Origin: Thermoplasmata archaeon
Lineage (GTDB): Archaea; Thermoplasmatota; Thermoplasmata; Thermoplasmatales; Thermoplasmataceae
Assembly (NCBI GenBank): GCA_021797555.1
Contig: JAJZZM010000020.1
Location: 124,001 to 188,000 of the forward strand
DNA length: 64,000 bases
Direction of reading: 5' to 3'
Part shown: piece by piece, positions 49,425 through 57,544 of the stretch
How positions within the stretch are numbered: position 1 is the stretch's first letter
How the letters are laid out: every line of letters begins with the position of its first letter
Notes under the pieces: generated by a model
Told to the model about the DNA's origin: nothing
The model's database searches: none
Seen by the model: only the letters and a program-made list of their open reading frames with translations
Made by a program: the position numbers and the translations under genes

Positions 49425-49498
49425 GGGTCCGTAGCTCAGCTAGGTAGAGCGATGGACTCTTAATCCATCGGTCAGGGGTCCAAATCCCCTCGGACCCG
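49425..49498 (+). tRNA. tRNA-Lys (CTT)
   Basis: The acceptor stem GGGTCCG (49425-49431) pairs with CGGACCC (49491-49497), with discriminator G at 49498. The anticodon loop is ACTCTTAAT with CTT; the T-arm GGGGTCCAAATCCCC is perfect. CCA is not encoded. No intron is present. Confidence 0.95.
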
Positions 49499-49933
49499 TT
49501 ATAGATATCCTTATTATAACTGTGTTAAGTCTAATTATATTATGCTATGAATGATTTAGTATTATAATAAAATGATGAGTTTAAAAATATACGTAGCATT
49601 TAAGTGAAGCCACTTTACTATTAAGCCCCCGCATTTCAAAAACCTAACTCAGTATCGTAAAAAATATATAAAAAGATCAGTTATTAGAGATGTATTTATT
49701 ATATAAATTTAATAGAAAAATGCGTTTTGTTTTATTTCATAAGAGGGCCCAATAAAGAAATAATACACAGTGTTATGAAAGTTATTATTAAAAAAAGATG
49801 TTTTATAGACTTAAATTTTAATATATGATTCCTACAGGATATAAAATTATACTGTAGACATTATAATAATAGAAATCGTTACATATGGTGCTGCTGTTAG
49901 TATTTAAAGAGAGGCCAGGATTATATAGTAAAT
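49499..49933. other. Gene-free stretch after tRNA-Lys
   Basis: About 435 nt without a supported gene. It is A/T-rich except two small G/C-rich islands (GCCCCCGC near 49625-49632 and GAGGGCCC near 49743-49750) that differ from the background. I see no tRNA fold, transposase frame or clear terminal repeat. Confidence 0.4.
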
Positions 49934-50590
49934 TTATGATAATTTCATTGAATAATGTATAATTATTGAACCAAATAAAAATTTTTTTATTTTTATTATC
50001 TTGAAGTTATTATTTATTAGAATATCTGATATATATTTATAAGAATGAAAATTTTTAACTGAATCAGAGAAATATGTGAAACTATCACTTTTCGTTATTT
50101 TATTCCCAAAATATTTCAAAATTATATGAAAATATATATCAAATAGCAATTTAAAATATTTATTTTCTGGTTCATAAATTTCCATTATTATAAAATTTTT
50201 ATTTTTCTTTAGTATTCTATTCATTTCATTAAAATAATCATTTATACTATTTTTTAATGGCCTTATAAGAAATGATGATACAATTAAATCGAAATAATTA
50301 TCATTAAAACCTGTATCTGTAACATCAGAATTTATTTTTATAATTTTATTATTTTTAATATTTTCCATCATTTTTTGACTTTTATCCACAGCATATATAT
50401 TACAGTTATTGAATTTTTTATATAGTATATCAGTAAGTTTTCCTGTCCCGGACCCTGAATCAAGTATTTTTGAATTCTTATCCAGCTTTATGTCCCTTAT
50501 CATATATTTTCTCCAGTAATTGTCCATGCCAAATGTTTCAAGTGTTGTTATTTTATCATATAGTAAACTTATTTTATCAAAATTATACAT
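49934..50590 (-). CDS. UbiE/MenG-like class I methyltransferase
   Basis: This 218-residue protein has the UbiE order: FDKISLLYDKIT at the N-terminus, glycine-rich SAM loop ILDSGSGTGKLTDIL (about 43-57), acidic AVDKSQKMM and the later FLIRPLKN in place of the more usual GLRN segment. UbiE/MenG enzymes methylate demethylmenaquinone, which would fit a respiring archaeon using a menaquinone-type quinone. The match in the catalytic segment is loose, so another small-molecule substrate is possible. It is divergent from tpiA. Confidence 0.72.
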   Translation of the reverse strand: MYNFDKISLLYDKITTLETFGMDNYWRKYMIRDIKLDKNSKILDSGSGTGKLTDILYKKFNNCNIYAVDKSQKMMENIKNNKIIKINSDVTDTGFNDNYFDLIVSSFLIRPLKNSINDYFNEMNRILKKNKNFIIMEIYEPENKYFKLLFDIYFHIILKYFGNKITKSDSFTYFSDSVKNFHSYKYISDILINNNFKIIKIKKFLFGSIIIHYSMKLS

Positions 50591-50647
50591 TTCAGTTATA
50601 TATAAATTAAGGTTATAATATTATATCCATAATTGCAATATGATTAT

Positions 50648-51295
50648 ATGGAACCAGAAATATTTATAAATTTTAAGCATTATGAAAATGCAGTAGGTGA
50701 AAGCTGTGAAAGCCTTTTAAACCAGTTTAATACGGTAAAAAATAATAAGATATATTACTGTTTATCATATATTGATTTAAGGCTTAATTCAAAGTTTCCT
50801 GATTTGAATATAATTTCACAGAGTGTCGACTTAAATGGTTATGGCGCCTTTACAGGGTCTATTTCTATTGAATCATTAATGAGCATAGGCATTAAAGGCT
50901 CGTTATTAAATCATTCCGAAAAAAGAATAGAAAAAAACAATATAGTTGAAACAGTAAAAAAGGCAAAGGAAAATAATTTTAAAATTGTATTATGCGTAGA
51001 AAATATTGAAGAAATAAAAAATTATTCAGAGCTTGAACCTGATTATATAGCATATGAACCACCAGAATTAATAGGTGGCAACATATCTGTGTCAAGTTCA
51101 AAGCCAGAAATAATAGAGAAAGCGTCAAAAATATGTGAAAATAAAACAAAATTACTTGTTGGTGCCGGAGTAAAAGCAAAAAAAGACATAGACAAATCAA
51201 TGGATTTGGGTGCACAGGGAGTTTTAATTGCATCAGGAATTATCAGAGACCCGAAACCAATAAATAAGTTAATTTCATTAACTGGTAAAAGGTAA
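50648..51295 (+). CDS. tpiA: Triosephosphate isomerase, archaeal
   Basis: The archaeal TIM (about 215 residues) is shorter than bacterial ones. Lys in FINFKHYE, the His/Glu region LLNHSEKRI and the catalytic loop YEPPELIGG with Glu are present, then VGAGVKAKKDI and the phosphate-binding QGVLIASGII. It interconverts dihydroxyacetone phosphate and glyceraldehyde-3-phosphate. I use ATG 50648: a TATA-like box centred about 27 nt upstream fits a leaderless transcript, while the frame extends a few codons to a TTG. Confidence 0.93.
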   Translation: MEPEIFINFKHYENAVGESCESLLNQFNTVKNNKIYYCLSYIDLRLNSKFPDLNIISQSVDLNGYGAFTGSISIESLMSIGIKGSLLNHSEKRIEKNNIVETVKKAKENNFKIVLCVENIEEIKNYSELEPDYIAYEPPELIGGNISVSSSKPEIIEKASKICENKTKLLVGAGVKAKKDIDKSMDLGAQGVLIASGIIRDPKPINKLISLTGKR

Positions 51296-51299
51296 ATTT

Positions 51300-51959
51300 A
51301 TGGTTAACCCTAAAAAGAATGAAGAACCTATATTTGAAGAACCAAAATTCGATAAAAGAGAATACCTATCATATGAAAGAGAAAGGGCTAAATCAATAAT
51401 ACTTGTTTTTATAACCGGTGCTATAGTTGGTTTGCTTTCAGGTTATCTGGAAATATTTGGCTACTGGTATATTGCGATCTTGCTTATTATAGCTATAATG
51501 TATCTTCTGGGAAGAATTATAAAATTATTTAAAATAACAATGCCTAAGAGAACTTCACATAAATTCTTAATTTATGCCGAGCTTATTCTTACATGGTTTG
51601 TATTCTGGATAATCGCATTAAACCCACCGTTGCATGTTGCATCGGGCCCGGAAGTTATAGATTTATCTGTGTATCATAGTGGTGCTTGGAAAGCTGTTAC
51701 AGAATCAAATGGCCGTTATGATATACCACTTAATTCTTCTGCAGTTGATGAAATGCGTTATTTCACTGAATATAAATTCAGCATAACATGGATAAATATA
51801 ACCGAAAATGGTAAAGCAGTGCTGTACCATTATAATAGAACAAGTGGATACGTTTATTTCAATGTTACTGGATTAAGTTCCGAGGGTTTAGAAACACTTA
51901 CAATATCAGAATATTCAACACATGTAACGACAACAAAAACATTTATATTATATTCTTAA
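51300..51959 (+). CDS. Conserved membrane protein with exterior beta-rich domain
   Basis: A 219-residue protein with an acidic cytoplasmic N-terminus (about 1-30), three transmembrane helices (about 32-50, 56-75, 90-108) and a C-terminal exterior domain of about 105 residues that is rich in Thr, Tyr and Ser. No family recognised with certainty. It follows tpiA after 4 nt, so the two genes are likely co-transcribed. Confidence 0.65.
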   Translation: MVNPKKNEEPIFEEPKFDKREYLSYERERAKSIILVFITGAIVGLLSGYLEIFGYWYIAILLIIAIMYLLGRIIKLFKITMPKRTSHKFLIYAELILTWFVFWIIALNPPLHVASGPEVIDLSVYHSGAWKAVTESNGRYDIPLNSSAVDEMRYFTEYKFSITWINITENGKAVLYHYNRTSGYVYFNVTGLSSEGLETLTISEYSTHVTTTKTFILYS

Positions 51960-52055
51960 TCTTTATAAATTACACAAATATTTTTATAAATTTAGAATAA
52001 TTTTAGTTGTTGATAAATAGAAAAATACATTAATTAATTTGTAATATATGTTTAA

Positions 52056-52128
52056 GCAGGTGTGGTGTAGCCTGGTAGCACGGAAGCCTTCCAAGCTTTC
52101 GACTCGGGTCCAAATCCCGACACCTGCA
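52056..52128 (+). tRNA. tRNA-Gly (TCC)
   Basis: Acceptor GCAGGTG (52056-52062) pairs with CACCTGC (52121-52127); discriminator A at 52128. The anticodon arm GAAGC-CTTCCAA-GCTTT has TCC. The T-arm CGGGTCCAAATCCCG is intact. No intron and no encoded CCA. Confidence 0.93.
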
Positions 52129-52523
52129 TAGATACAAAAGTTTAATGCATAAACATACAATATTAATATTCATCTGACCATATTTTATTCTACAATTAAT
52201 TTTTTATTGTTTGATATAAACATAATATTGACTGTAATTAATAATTTTTATTCATTTATATTCTTAATAATATTTCTTATATTCTTATCATTTTCCTTAA
52301 ACGTTATGATAGAAACTATTGAGCTATATTTAAAGGTATAATTTTGGTATCTTCTCCATGTATTAAAATAGTGCTTCTAGTTTTTATTGATTAAGTCTCC
52401 ACTGACATAAATTCTGGGAGTTATTAACTTAGATTTAAACTATTGTTTTTACAAATCAGGATTATGATAATATTATATATCAATAGAAGCATAAAATTAA
52501 ATAGTTATAAATGATGATATTAA
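52129..52523. other. Gene-free stretch with a possible decayed reading frame on the minus strand
   Basis: No intact gene. On the minus strand between about 52425 and 52248 three successive short stretches in different frames have coding-like composition (TPRIYVSGDLINKN, then KTRSTILIHGEDTKIIPL, then FKYSSIVSIITFKENDKNI to a stop), which could be one small frame-shifted gene. I do not recognise the family. Confidence 0.3.
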
Positions 52524-52925
52524 ATGGTAAACTCTAACACCGATAGTTTAATCCCAAGGCTATACAGGATAATACTTCCAGTAAACAACATAGAAAAAGC
52601 CCAGATATTTTATTCAAACTTATTAAATCTGGAGGGAAAACGTGTATCTTCAGGAAGACATTATTTCAACTGTGGAGTTACAATACTGGCCTGTTTTGAT
52701 CCAAGAATAGATGGAGATAATTTTGATCTTCCTCCCAATCCAGACCACATATATTTCTCCGTTAAAAATATCAACGATATATATTTAAGAGCGAAACATT
52801 CTGGGGCGGAAATATTGGATGGCATAGCTAAGAGACCATGGGGAGAAATATCATTCTACCTGAAGGACCCTTTTGGAAACAAAATATGTTTCGTTCAAGA
52901 GGAAACTGTATTTACTGGAGAATAG
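52524..52925 (+). CDS. VOC-superfamily (glyoxalase/bleomycin-resistance-like) protein
   Basis: This 133-residue protein has the two beta-alpha-beta-beta-beta modules of the vicinal oxygen chelate fold: IPRLYRIILPVNNIEKAQIFY with YSNLLNLEGKRVSSG, and DHIYFSVKNINDIYLRAK with FYLKDPFGNKICFVQ. The usual metal ligands would be at His/Glu positions of each half; here DHIYFS offers His. The reaction is unknown; many of the family are dioxygenases, glyoxalases or resistance proteins. It stands alone between two gene-poor stretches. Confidence 0.82.
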   Translation: MVNSNTDSLIPRLYRIILPVNNIEKAQIFYSNLLNLEGKRVSSGRHYFNCGVTILACFDPRIDGDNFDLPPNPDHIYFSVKNINDIYLRAKHSGAEILDGIAKRPWGEISFYLKDPFGNKICFVQEETVFTGE

Positions 52926-53457
52926 GAATTTATATTACTCTAGACCCTAGTGAAAAGCAAAATTATAGGAAAAGATACAATTTCTAGCATTTAAGCCTAG
53001 GAGTTTATTCCCCAATTTTTGCAGTGCTATTCAGTTTGAAGTCGTAAATATGACTTTATGCTGACGTATTTGTTAATACAATTATTATATTAATATTTAG
53101 TTACCTATATATCTTAAAATATGATTATTTCCAAAATATAAACATATAATCCATCAGATCTTTAAATAGTTGTAAGAGCGTTTAAAAATAGGTTAAAAAT
53201 TCGTGAATGCCTATATTCCGCTATTATAGATATGTTTCAGGGTCAAGATGATGTTCTAAAGATATCCCATTTACTATTTTTATTATTTCCACCATTTCTC
53301 TTGCCCGTTTACTTACATATGGCATTTTATTATCATTAAATCTAATATATTATATCTATATATTAAATATTTTAAATTTTATATTAACTTATATTAAAAG
53401 TTATTAAAAATAATGTTAAAAAATTAATTAAAAAATAAAAATTGATTAATTAAAAAT
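52926..53457. other. Gene-poor stretch with a 33-codon frame
   Basis: About 530 nt without a well-supported gene. A minus-strand frame at 53325-53224 encodes 33 residues (MPYVSKRAREMVEIIK, then IVNGISLEHHLDPETYL) with plausible amphipathic composition, but without a clear ribosome-binding site. It could be a remnant or a small regulator fragment. The rest is A/T-rich. Confidence 0.3.
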
Positions 53458-53775
53458 TTATACAACCATGTATATATACCCTTCCTGAATTTTCTTTGCT
53501 ATTTCCTTAAAGCTTGCTGGAACATATACAACTCCCGGGGCAAGCTCCTCCTTCATTATATTATGTGCTGTCATGGATGTCCCGCATGCCACGACCTTTA
53601 CCTTCTCATTTTTTAATAATGGCTCTATTCTAGTTTTTTCAACAACTGCAGCTATTGCACCGGCAAGATAAACAATTTCAACTTCCTCTGTCTCAGGCAT
53701 TTCTGACATATGTGTTCCCGCCGTAATAGACATGGCTATATCCTCTTCTCTTGGTACCTCAAATAATATTTTCAT
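53458..53775 (-). CDS. DsrE-family protein
   Basis: This 105-residue protein has the DsrE/DsrF-like alpha/beta fold: KILFEVPREEDIAMSI, VEIVYLAGAIAAVV, VKVVACGTSMTAHNI with a Cys (near residue 72) at the place of the conserved DsrE sulfur-carrying Cys, and GVVYVPASFKEIAKKIQEGY. Such proteins bind persulfides or transfer sulfur. It is divergent from the 87-residue gene and a second DsrE gene lies at 54190-54525, with a perfect palindrome between. Function in sulfur relay is inferred. Confidence 0.82.
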   Translation of the reverse strand: MKILFEVPREEDIAMSITAGTHMSEMPETEEVEIVYLAGAIAAVVEKTRIEPLLKNEKVKVVACGTSMTAHNIMKEELAPGVVYVPASFKEIAKKIQEGYIYMVV

Positions 53776-53807
53776 AGTGACTAATTTGTATAATTTATTT
53801 AAAGATT

Positions 53808-53870
53808 TCGTTATAAAATAATTTAATTAAAATAGTTACAATAAAATATAATATAACGAATATCGTTATA
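53808..53870. promoter_or_regulatory. Perfect palindrome and half-site between the divergent DsrE and DUF5752-like genes
   Basis: TATAACGA-ATA-TCGTTATA at 53852-53870 is a perfect 8-3-8 inverted repeat. An extra half-site TCGTTATA lies at 53808-53815. They sit between divergent promoters, about 33 and 56 nt from the two starts. A sequence identical to 14 nt of the palindrome recurs at 47439 before the MFS gene. A dimeric regulator site is the likely meaning; which regulator is unknown. Confidence 0.6.
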
Positions 53871-53925
53871 TATAATATGTTTAATAAAAACGAAAAGTAT
53901 ATATTACTGATGCAATTTAGTTTTT

Positions 53926-54189
53926 ATGGAGCCTTTTTATTTTAAAAGTTATGATAAAATTTTAGCTACAGCAAATAATGTAAATGAATTGCTGGCTGCA
54001 ATGGAAAAATTATTAAAAGAGAATCCTGAAAGTTTAAAATATCATTTAAATAATAAAGATATCTATGCATGGCTTAACTATACCGGTGAGAAAAAGCTTG
54101 CATCAAAATTAAAAAATATAGAAGACCCTGAAAATGCTATATCATCAATAAAAAGTTATTTAAACCCTAAACCAAAAAGAAAAAAGTGA
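53926..54189 (+). CDS. Small helical protein, DUF5752-like
   Basis: This 87-residue protein is helical and basic at its end (KPKRKK). The pattern FYFKSYDKILATANNVNELLAAMEKL, SLKYHLNNKDIYAWLNYTG and LASKLKNIEDPENA recalls the DUF5752 family (in which a His and Trp recur), whose role is unknown. It is enclosed by two genes for DsrE-like proteins and ends flush with the second, which is convergent. The assignment rests on memory of the family pattern and is tentative. Confidence 0.6.
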   Translation: MEPFYFKSYDKILATANNVNELLAAMEKLLKENPESLKYHLNNKDIYAWLNYTGEKKLASKLKNIEDPENAISSIKSYLNPKPKRKK

Positions 54190-54525
54190 TTATAACTGCA
54201 GATATGAATAACCTTCAGCCTGTTTTTTAACTATTTCTTCAACACCCGCATCGACAAAACCTATTCCAATGGATGTATCCACATCATCTTTTGATAAATT
54301 CATTTCCTTTAACGTGTTTATACATGCGTTCATTTTAACTCCGGAATCTATTATTTCCCTTATTTTGTCCCTATATTCAGAGTTTTTTAATAATGCTTTA
54401 ACAGCAGACCTTGTAAATACAACCTCTATTTCAGAATCAGGCATAGAATTTTTCAAATTTTTTATCTGCTTTAATATCATATCCATTGTTTTTATGTCAT
54501 TTCCATTTACTATTGTCCTATACAT
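54190..54525 (-). CDS. DsrE-family protein (second copy)
   Basis: This 111-residue protein has the DsrE/F fold order: YRTIVNGNDIKTMDMIL, IEVVFTRSAVKALLKN, a segment with GVKMNACINTLKEMNL whose Cys corresponds to the sulfur-binding position, and VDAGVEEIVKKQAEGYSYL at the end. It is closer to the YchN-like subgroup than the first DsrE protein. It is convergent with the 87-residue gene, with no gap between the stops. Together these form a small sulfur-handling cassette. Confidence 0.8.
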   Translation of the reverse strand: MYRTIVNGNDIKTMDMILKQIKNLKNSMPDSEIEVVFTRSAVKALLKNSEYRDKIREIIDSGVKMNACINTLKEMNLSKDDVDTSIGIGFVDAGVEEIVKKQAEGYSYLQL

Positions 54526-54611
54526 ACTTAGTAATTAATTAAAAATATATTTATTTAACTTTTATAGGTTATAAAAATAATTTAATATAATTGTTAAATA
54601 CTGGATATAAA

Positions 54612-56609
54612 ATGATTAATATTAAAATTAAAAAAGGAGAGAAATTCAACAATATAGTTCCTGAAAAGCTTAAAGATAAAATAATTGCAACAAGAATTAA
54701 TGATAAATTATATGATTTATATGACGAGGCTCCGGAAGATGGTGAAGCTGAATTAATTGATATATATTCAGCGGAAGGAGAAAAAATTTTATTGCACAGT
54801 GCAGCTCATTTACTGGCAAATGCAGTTACAGACATATATAAAAATGCTCTGCCAAACACAAGCAATGAGGATGAGAATACATTTTACTATGATTTTAAAA
54901 TGGATCCGGTTTCTATTGAAGATTTTCCCATAATAGAGAAAAAAATGGAAGAAATTGCAAAAAATAATATAAAAATAGAAAAAATAATTTTAAGTAAGGA
55001 GGAAATATTAAAAATATTTAAAAATAATAAATATAAAATCGATAAAATAAATGATAATTTAAAGGATAATATGGAATCGTCGGTATATAAGCAGGGAGAT
55101 TATATGGAATTCTGCAGGGGCCCACATGTACCATCAACCGGATATATAAAAGCATTTAAATTATTATCTGTTTCAAGTACAAATTACGAGGGCGATATAA
55201 ACAAAGAAAAAATGATAAGGATATATGGCACTGCTTTTCCGGACAAAAAATTATTGAATAGTTTTTTGGCCAAAAGGGAAGAGGCCATGAAAAGGGACCA
55301 TAGGAGAATAGGTGCAGAGATGGATTTATTCATGTTCGACAATGAAAGGGCCCCAGGAATGCCTTTTTATACACCTAACGGTGCTATTATAAGAAATGAA
55401 TTAATAAATTATATGAAAGAAATCAATAAAAGCCATGGCTGGGAAGAAGTATGGACTGCACATGTTTTTAAGGATATAATATGGAAGCAATCCGGGCATT
55501 ATGATAAATATAAAAATGATATGTTTTTATTTGAACTGCAGAATGGTGATCACTATGGGCTAAAACCAATGAATTGCCCCGGCCATATAACAATATTCCA
55601 GAGAAATGCATACAGTTACAGGGATATGCCGGTAAAATATTCAGAGCCAGGAACTGTATATAGATATGAAAAATCTGGTGAAATGGGAGGGTTAACAAGG
55701 CCCAGGGGCTTTACAATAGATGATGGCCATGGATTTGTTAGGCCAGATCAGGTTTTGGAGGAAACTATATCATTATTAAAAATGGTTCCTGAGATTTTTA
55801 GAACAATATTAGGGACAGAGGAAATATCATACGATTTAAGTGTAATAGACAAAGACCATCCTGAAAATTATTTGGTATCGTATATATGCAATAATTGCAG
55901 TACAAAATTTGAAATGCGTGCAGTTTCAAAGGAATTAAAGTGCCCTAACTGCGGATCCTTTGATTTAAAGGTAGATTTTTCGATGTGGGACAATGCCACA
56001 GATAGCCTTAGGGAAGCATTAAAAACTTTAAACCTAAAATATACAGAATACCCTGGTGAAGCTGCCTTTTATGGACCCAAAATAGATATACACATTAAAG
56101 ATGCACTTGGCAGATTATGGCAACTGTCGACGATACAGCTGGATTTCTTCATGCCAATAAATTTTGATTTGTCTTATATAGACAGGGATGATAAAAAGGT
56201 AAGGCCCATAATAATACACAGAGCTATATACGGAAGCTATGAAAGGTTTATAGCAATATTGTTAGAGCATTTCAATGGCAAACTGCCCACATGGCTATCA
56301 CCACTACAAACATATGTTATACCGGTGTCGGATAATTATAATGACTATGCATCTAATATAAATAAAATATTAACAGAAAATAATATAAGGTCAAAGGCAG
56401 ATTTATCTGGTGAAACATTATCAAAGAAAATAAAGCTTATAAGAAAAATGCGGCCTTCGTATATAATAGTTGTGGGTGAGAAGGAGCAAAATGCAAATAC
56501 AATTTCTGTTCGTAATAGAAAGGATAAAATGGAAATATTTGAAATAAATAAATTTATAGACTACATAAAAAAAGAAATAGAAAATCATAAAATAGATCAA
56601 ATATTTTAA
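54612..56609 (+). CDS. thrS: Threonyl-tRNA synthetase, bacterial-type plan with zinc-ribbon-like insert
   Basis: The 665-residue class II synthetase has a TGS-like N-terminus, the editing domain with HSAAHLLANAV and MEFCRGPHVPSTG (bacterial-type N2 editing motifs), and the catalytic core with zinc ligands in MNCPGHI, TIDDGHGF and IHRAIYGSYERF. Between IDKDHPENYL and MWDNATDSLREAL it has an extra segment with C426-x2-C429-x14-C444-x2-C447, a zinc-ribbon pattern. The anticodon-binding domain ends in IENHKIDQIF. The start is ATG 54612 with GGTTATAAAAA about 40 nt upstream. Bacterial-type ThrRS in an archaeon suggests ancient transfer. Confidence 0.93.
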   Translation: MINIKIKKGEKFNNIVPEKLKDKIIATRINDKLYDLYDEAPEDGEAELIDIYSAEGEKILLHSAAHLLANAVTDIYKNALPNTSNEDENTFYYDFKMDPVSIEDFPIIEKKMEEIAKNNIKIEKIILSKEEILKIFKNNKYKIDKINDNLKDNMESSVYKQGDYMEFCRGPHVPSTGYIKAFKLLSVSSTNYEGDINKEKMIRIYGTAFPDKKLLNSFLAKREEAMKRDHRRIGAEMDLFMFDNERAPGMPFYTPNGAIIRNELINYMKEINKSHGWEEVWTAHVFKDIIWKQSGHYDKYKNDMFLFELQNGDHYGLKPMNCPGHITIFQRNAYSYRDMPVKYSEPGTVYRYEKSGEMGGLTRPRGFTIDDGHGFVRPDQVLEETISLLKMVPEIFRTILGTEEISYDLSVIDKDHPENYLVSYICNNCSTKFEMRAVSKELKCPNCGSFDLKVDFSMWDNATDSLREALKTLNLKYTEYPGEAAFYGPKIDIHIKDALGRLWQLSTIQLDFFMPINFDLSYIDRDDKKVRPIIIHRAIYGSYERFIAILLEHFNGKLPTWLSPLQTYVIPVSDNYNDYASNINKILTENNIRSKADLSGETLSKKIKLIRKMRPSYIIVVGEKEQNANTISVRNRKDKMEIFEINKFIDYIKKEIENHKIDQIF

Positions 56610-56659
56610 AAATTTATTACAAATCTATTTACAAGAAAGGAAGTTACTAAGGTAGTTGG

Positions 56660-57080
56660 CAATATTACTATTTCCAATATTTTTTTAATAAACCCTATAT
56701 CAAGGTATCACCATATTTACCTTTATAATACTCATTTTCCTTTAATATGCCCTCAAGTTTAAAATTTGATTTTTCATATAATTTTATTGCCATTTTATTT
56801 TCGCTCCATGTATCCAGCTGAATCCTGTTGAGATTTAATCTATTAAATAAAAAATCTATTAACAACTCCATGGCATTAAAACTATATTCATGTCCCTGAA
56901 ATTGTTTATCTATTACTATGCCTATTACCGCGGACCTTGTTATACGGTTGATATCCCTAGAATCACATAATCCTATTAATTCCTCATTTAAATATATACA
57001 GAATTCATAACTATTTATCATATTACCACGCTCAATATTTTTTGAAAGCAGTTTGCCTCTTCTTCATTAATATATTGATA
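56660..57080 (-). pseudogene. Decayed GNAT acetyltransferase
   Basis: The intact part (57021-56695, 108 residues) has the GNAT core FCIYLNEELIGLCDSRDI, a beta-alpha FQGHEYSFNAMELLIDF with the acetyl-CoA loop, and SENKMAIKLYEKSNFKLEG. Upstream, the minus strand encodes INEEEANCFQKILSVV in another frame, the usual N-terminal piece of such proteins. Downstream an in-frame TAG follows DTLI, and the sequence continues GLLKKILE as in full-length family members (GLLREE-like). Thus it is frame-shifted at one end and stopped at the other. It was probably a RimJ/RimL-like acetyltransferase. Confidence 0.75.
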
Positions 57081-57151
57081 TTATGAATTAGATGCACTCG
57101 TAAATTTTGCTATTCCAATCACACTGATAGTTCAGTATAGCAAACAACGTT

Positions 57152-57476
57152 GCCAAAATAGGAATAACAGATTTTGGACGGCAACAATTAACAGGTATCA
57201 TTTATATATGCATAAAATAAATGATATTAAAAGGTAGGTAATACATCATTGACAATAGAATAATTTAAATCTGCAGAGGATGTTTATTACCAAGTAAATG
57301 GAAAGGTAATTGAAATAAATAATGAATTAGACAATAAGCCAGAACTTGTAAATTTGTATTGTTATAGATACTGGTTAATAAAAATAGGATTACTGAATAA
57401 TGAATTTGATCTAGACGAATTTATAAAAAATATTAAGGATAAAATAAAGGAGCATAAAATTGATCTGATCTTTTAA
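57152..57476 (+). pseudogene. Dead gcvH copy with a ThrRS-like 3' end
   Basis: On the plus strand, AKIGITDFGRQQLTGIIYI (from 57152) matches ATIGITDFAQNQLTDIVYI of the intact GcvH at 58967. After two in-frame stops and a frame change, KSAEDVYYQVNGKVIEINNELDNKPELVN matches its SAEDVYSPVNGKVVEINNDLNEKPELVN region (cited by parts; the lipoyl-Lys context KSAEDV is kept) and RYWLIKIGLLNNEF its YWLVKIELSDNNF. The last ~20 residues, EFIKNIKDKIKEHKIDLIF, instead resemble the ThrRS C-terminus KFIDYIKKEIENHKIDQIF. The N-terminus is not recognisable. It is a relic, not an expressed gene. Confidence 0.82.
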
Positions 57477-57544
57477 TTTTATTATTTATATGAATATTTA
57501 TTGCATGTTAAAAACTTATTTATTAAAATTGTTAATATACCGAT

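Noticed and set aside
49499-49933. Insertion sequence remnant
   Set aside because: No transposase-like frame, target duplication or matching terminal repeats could be found.
53224-53325. 33-codon frame as a real small gene
   Set aside because: No clear ribosome-binding site, promoter or recognised motif; mentioned only within the gap description.
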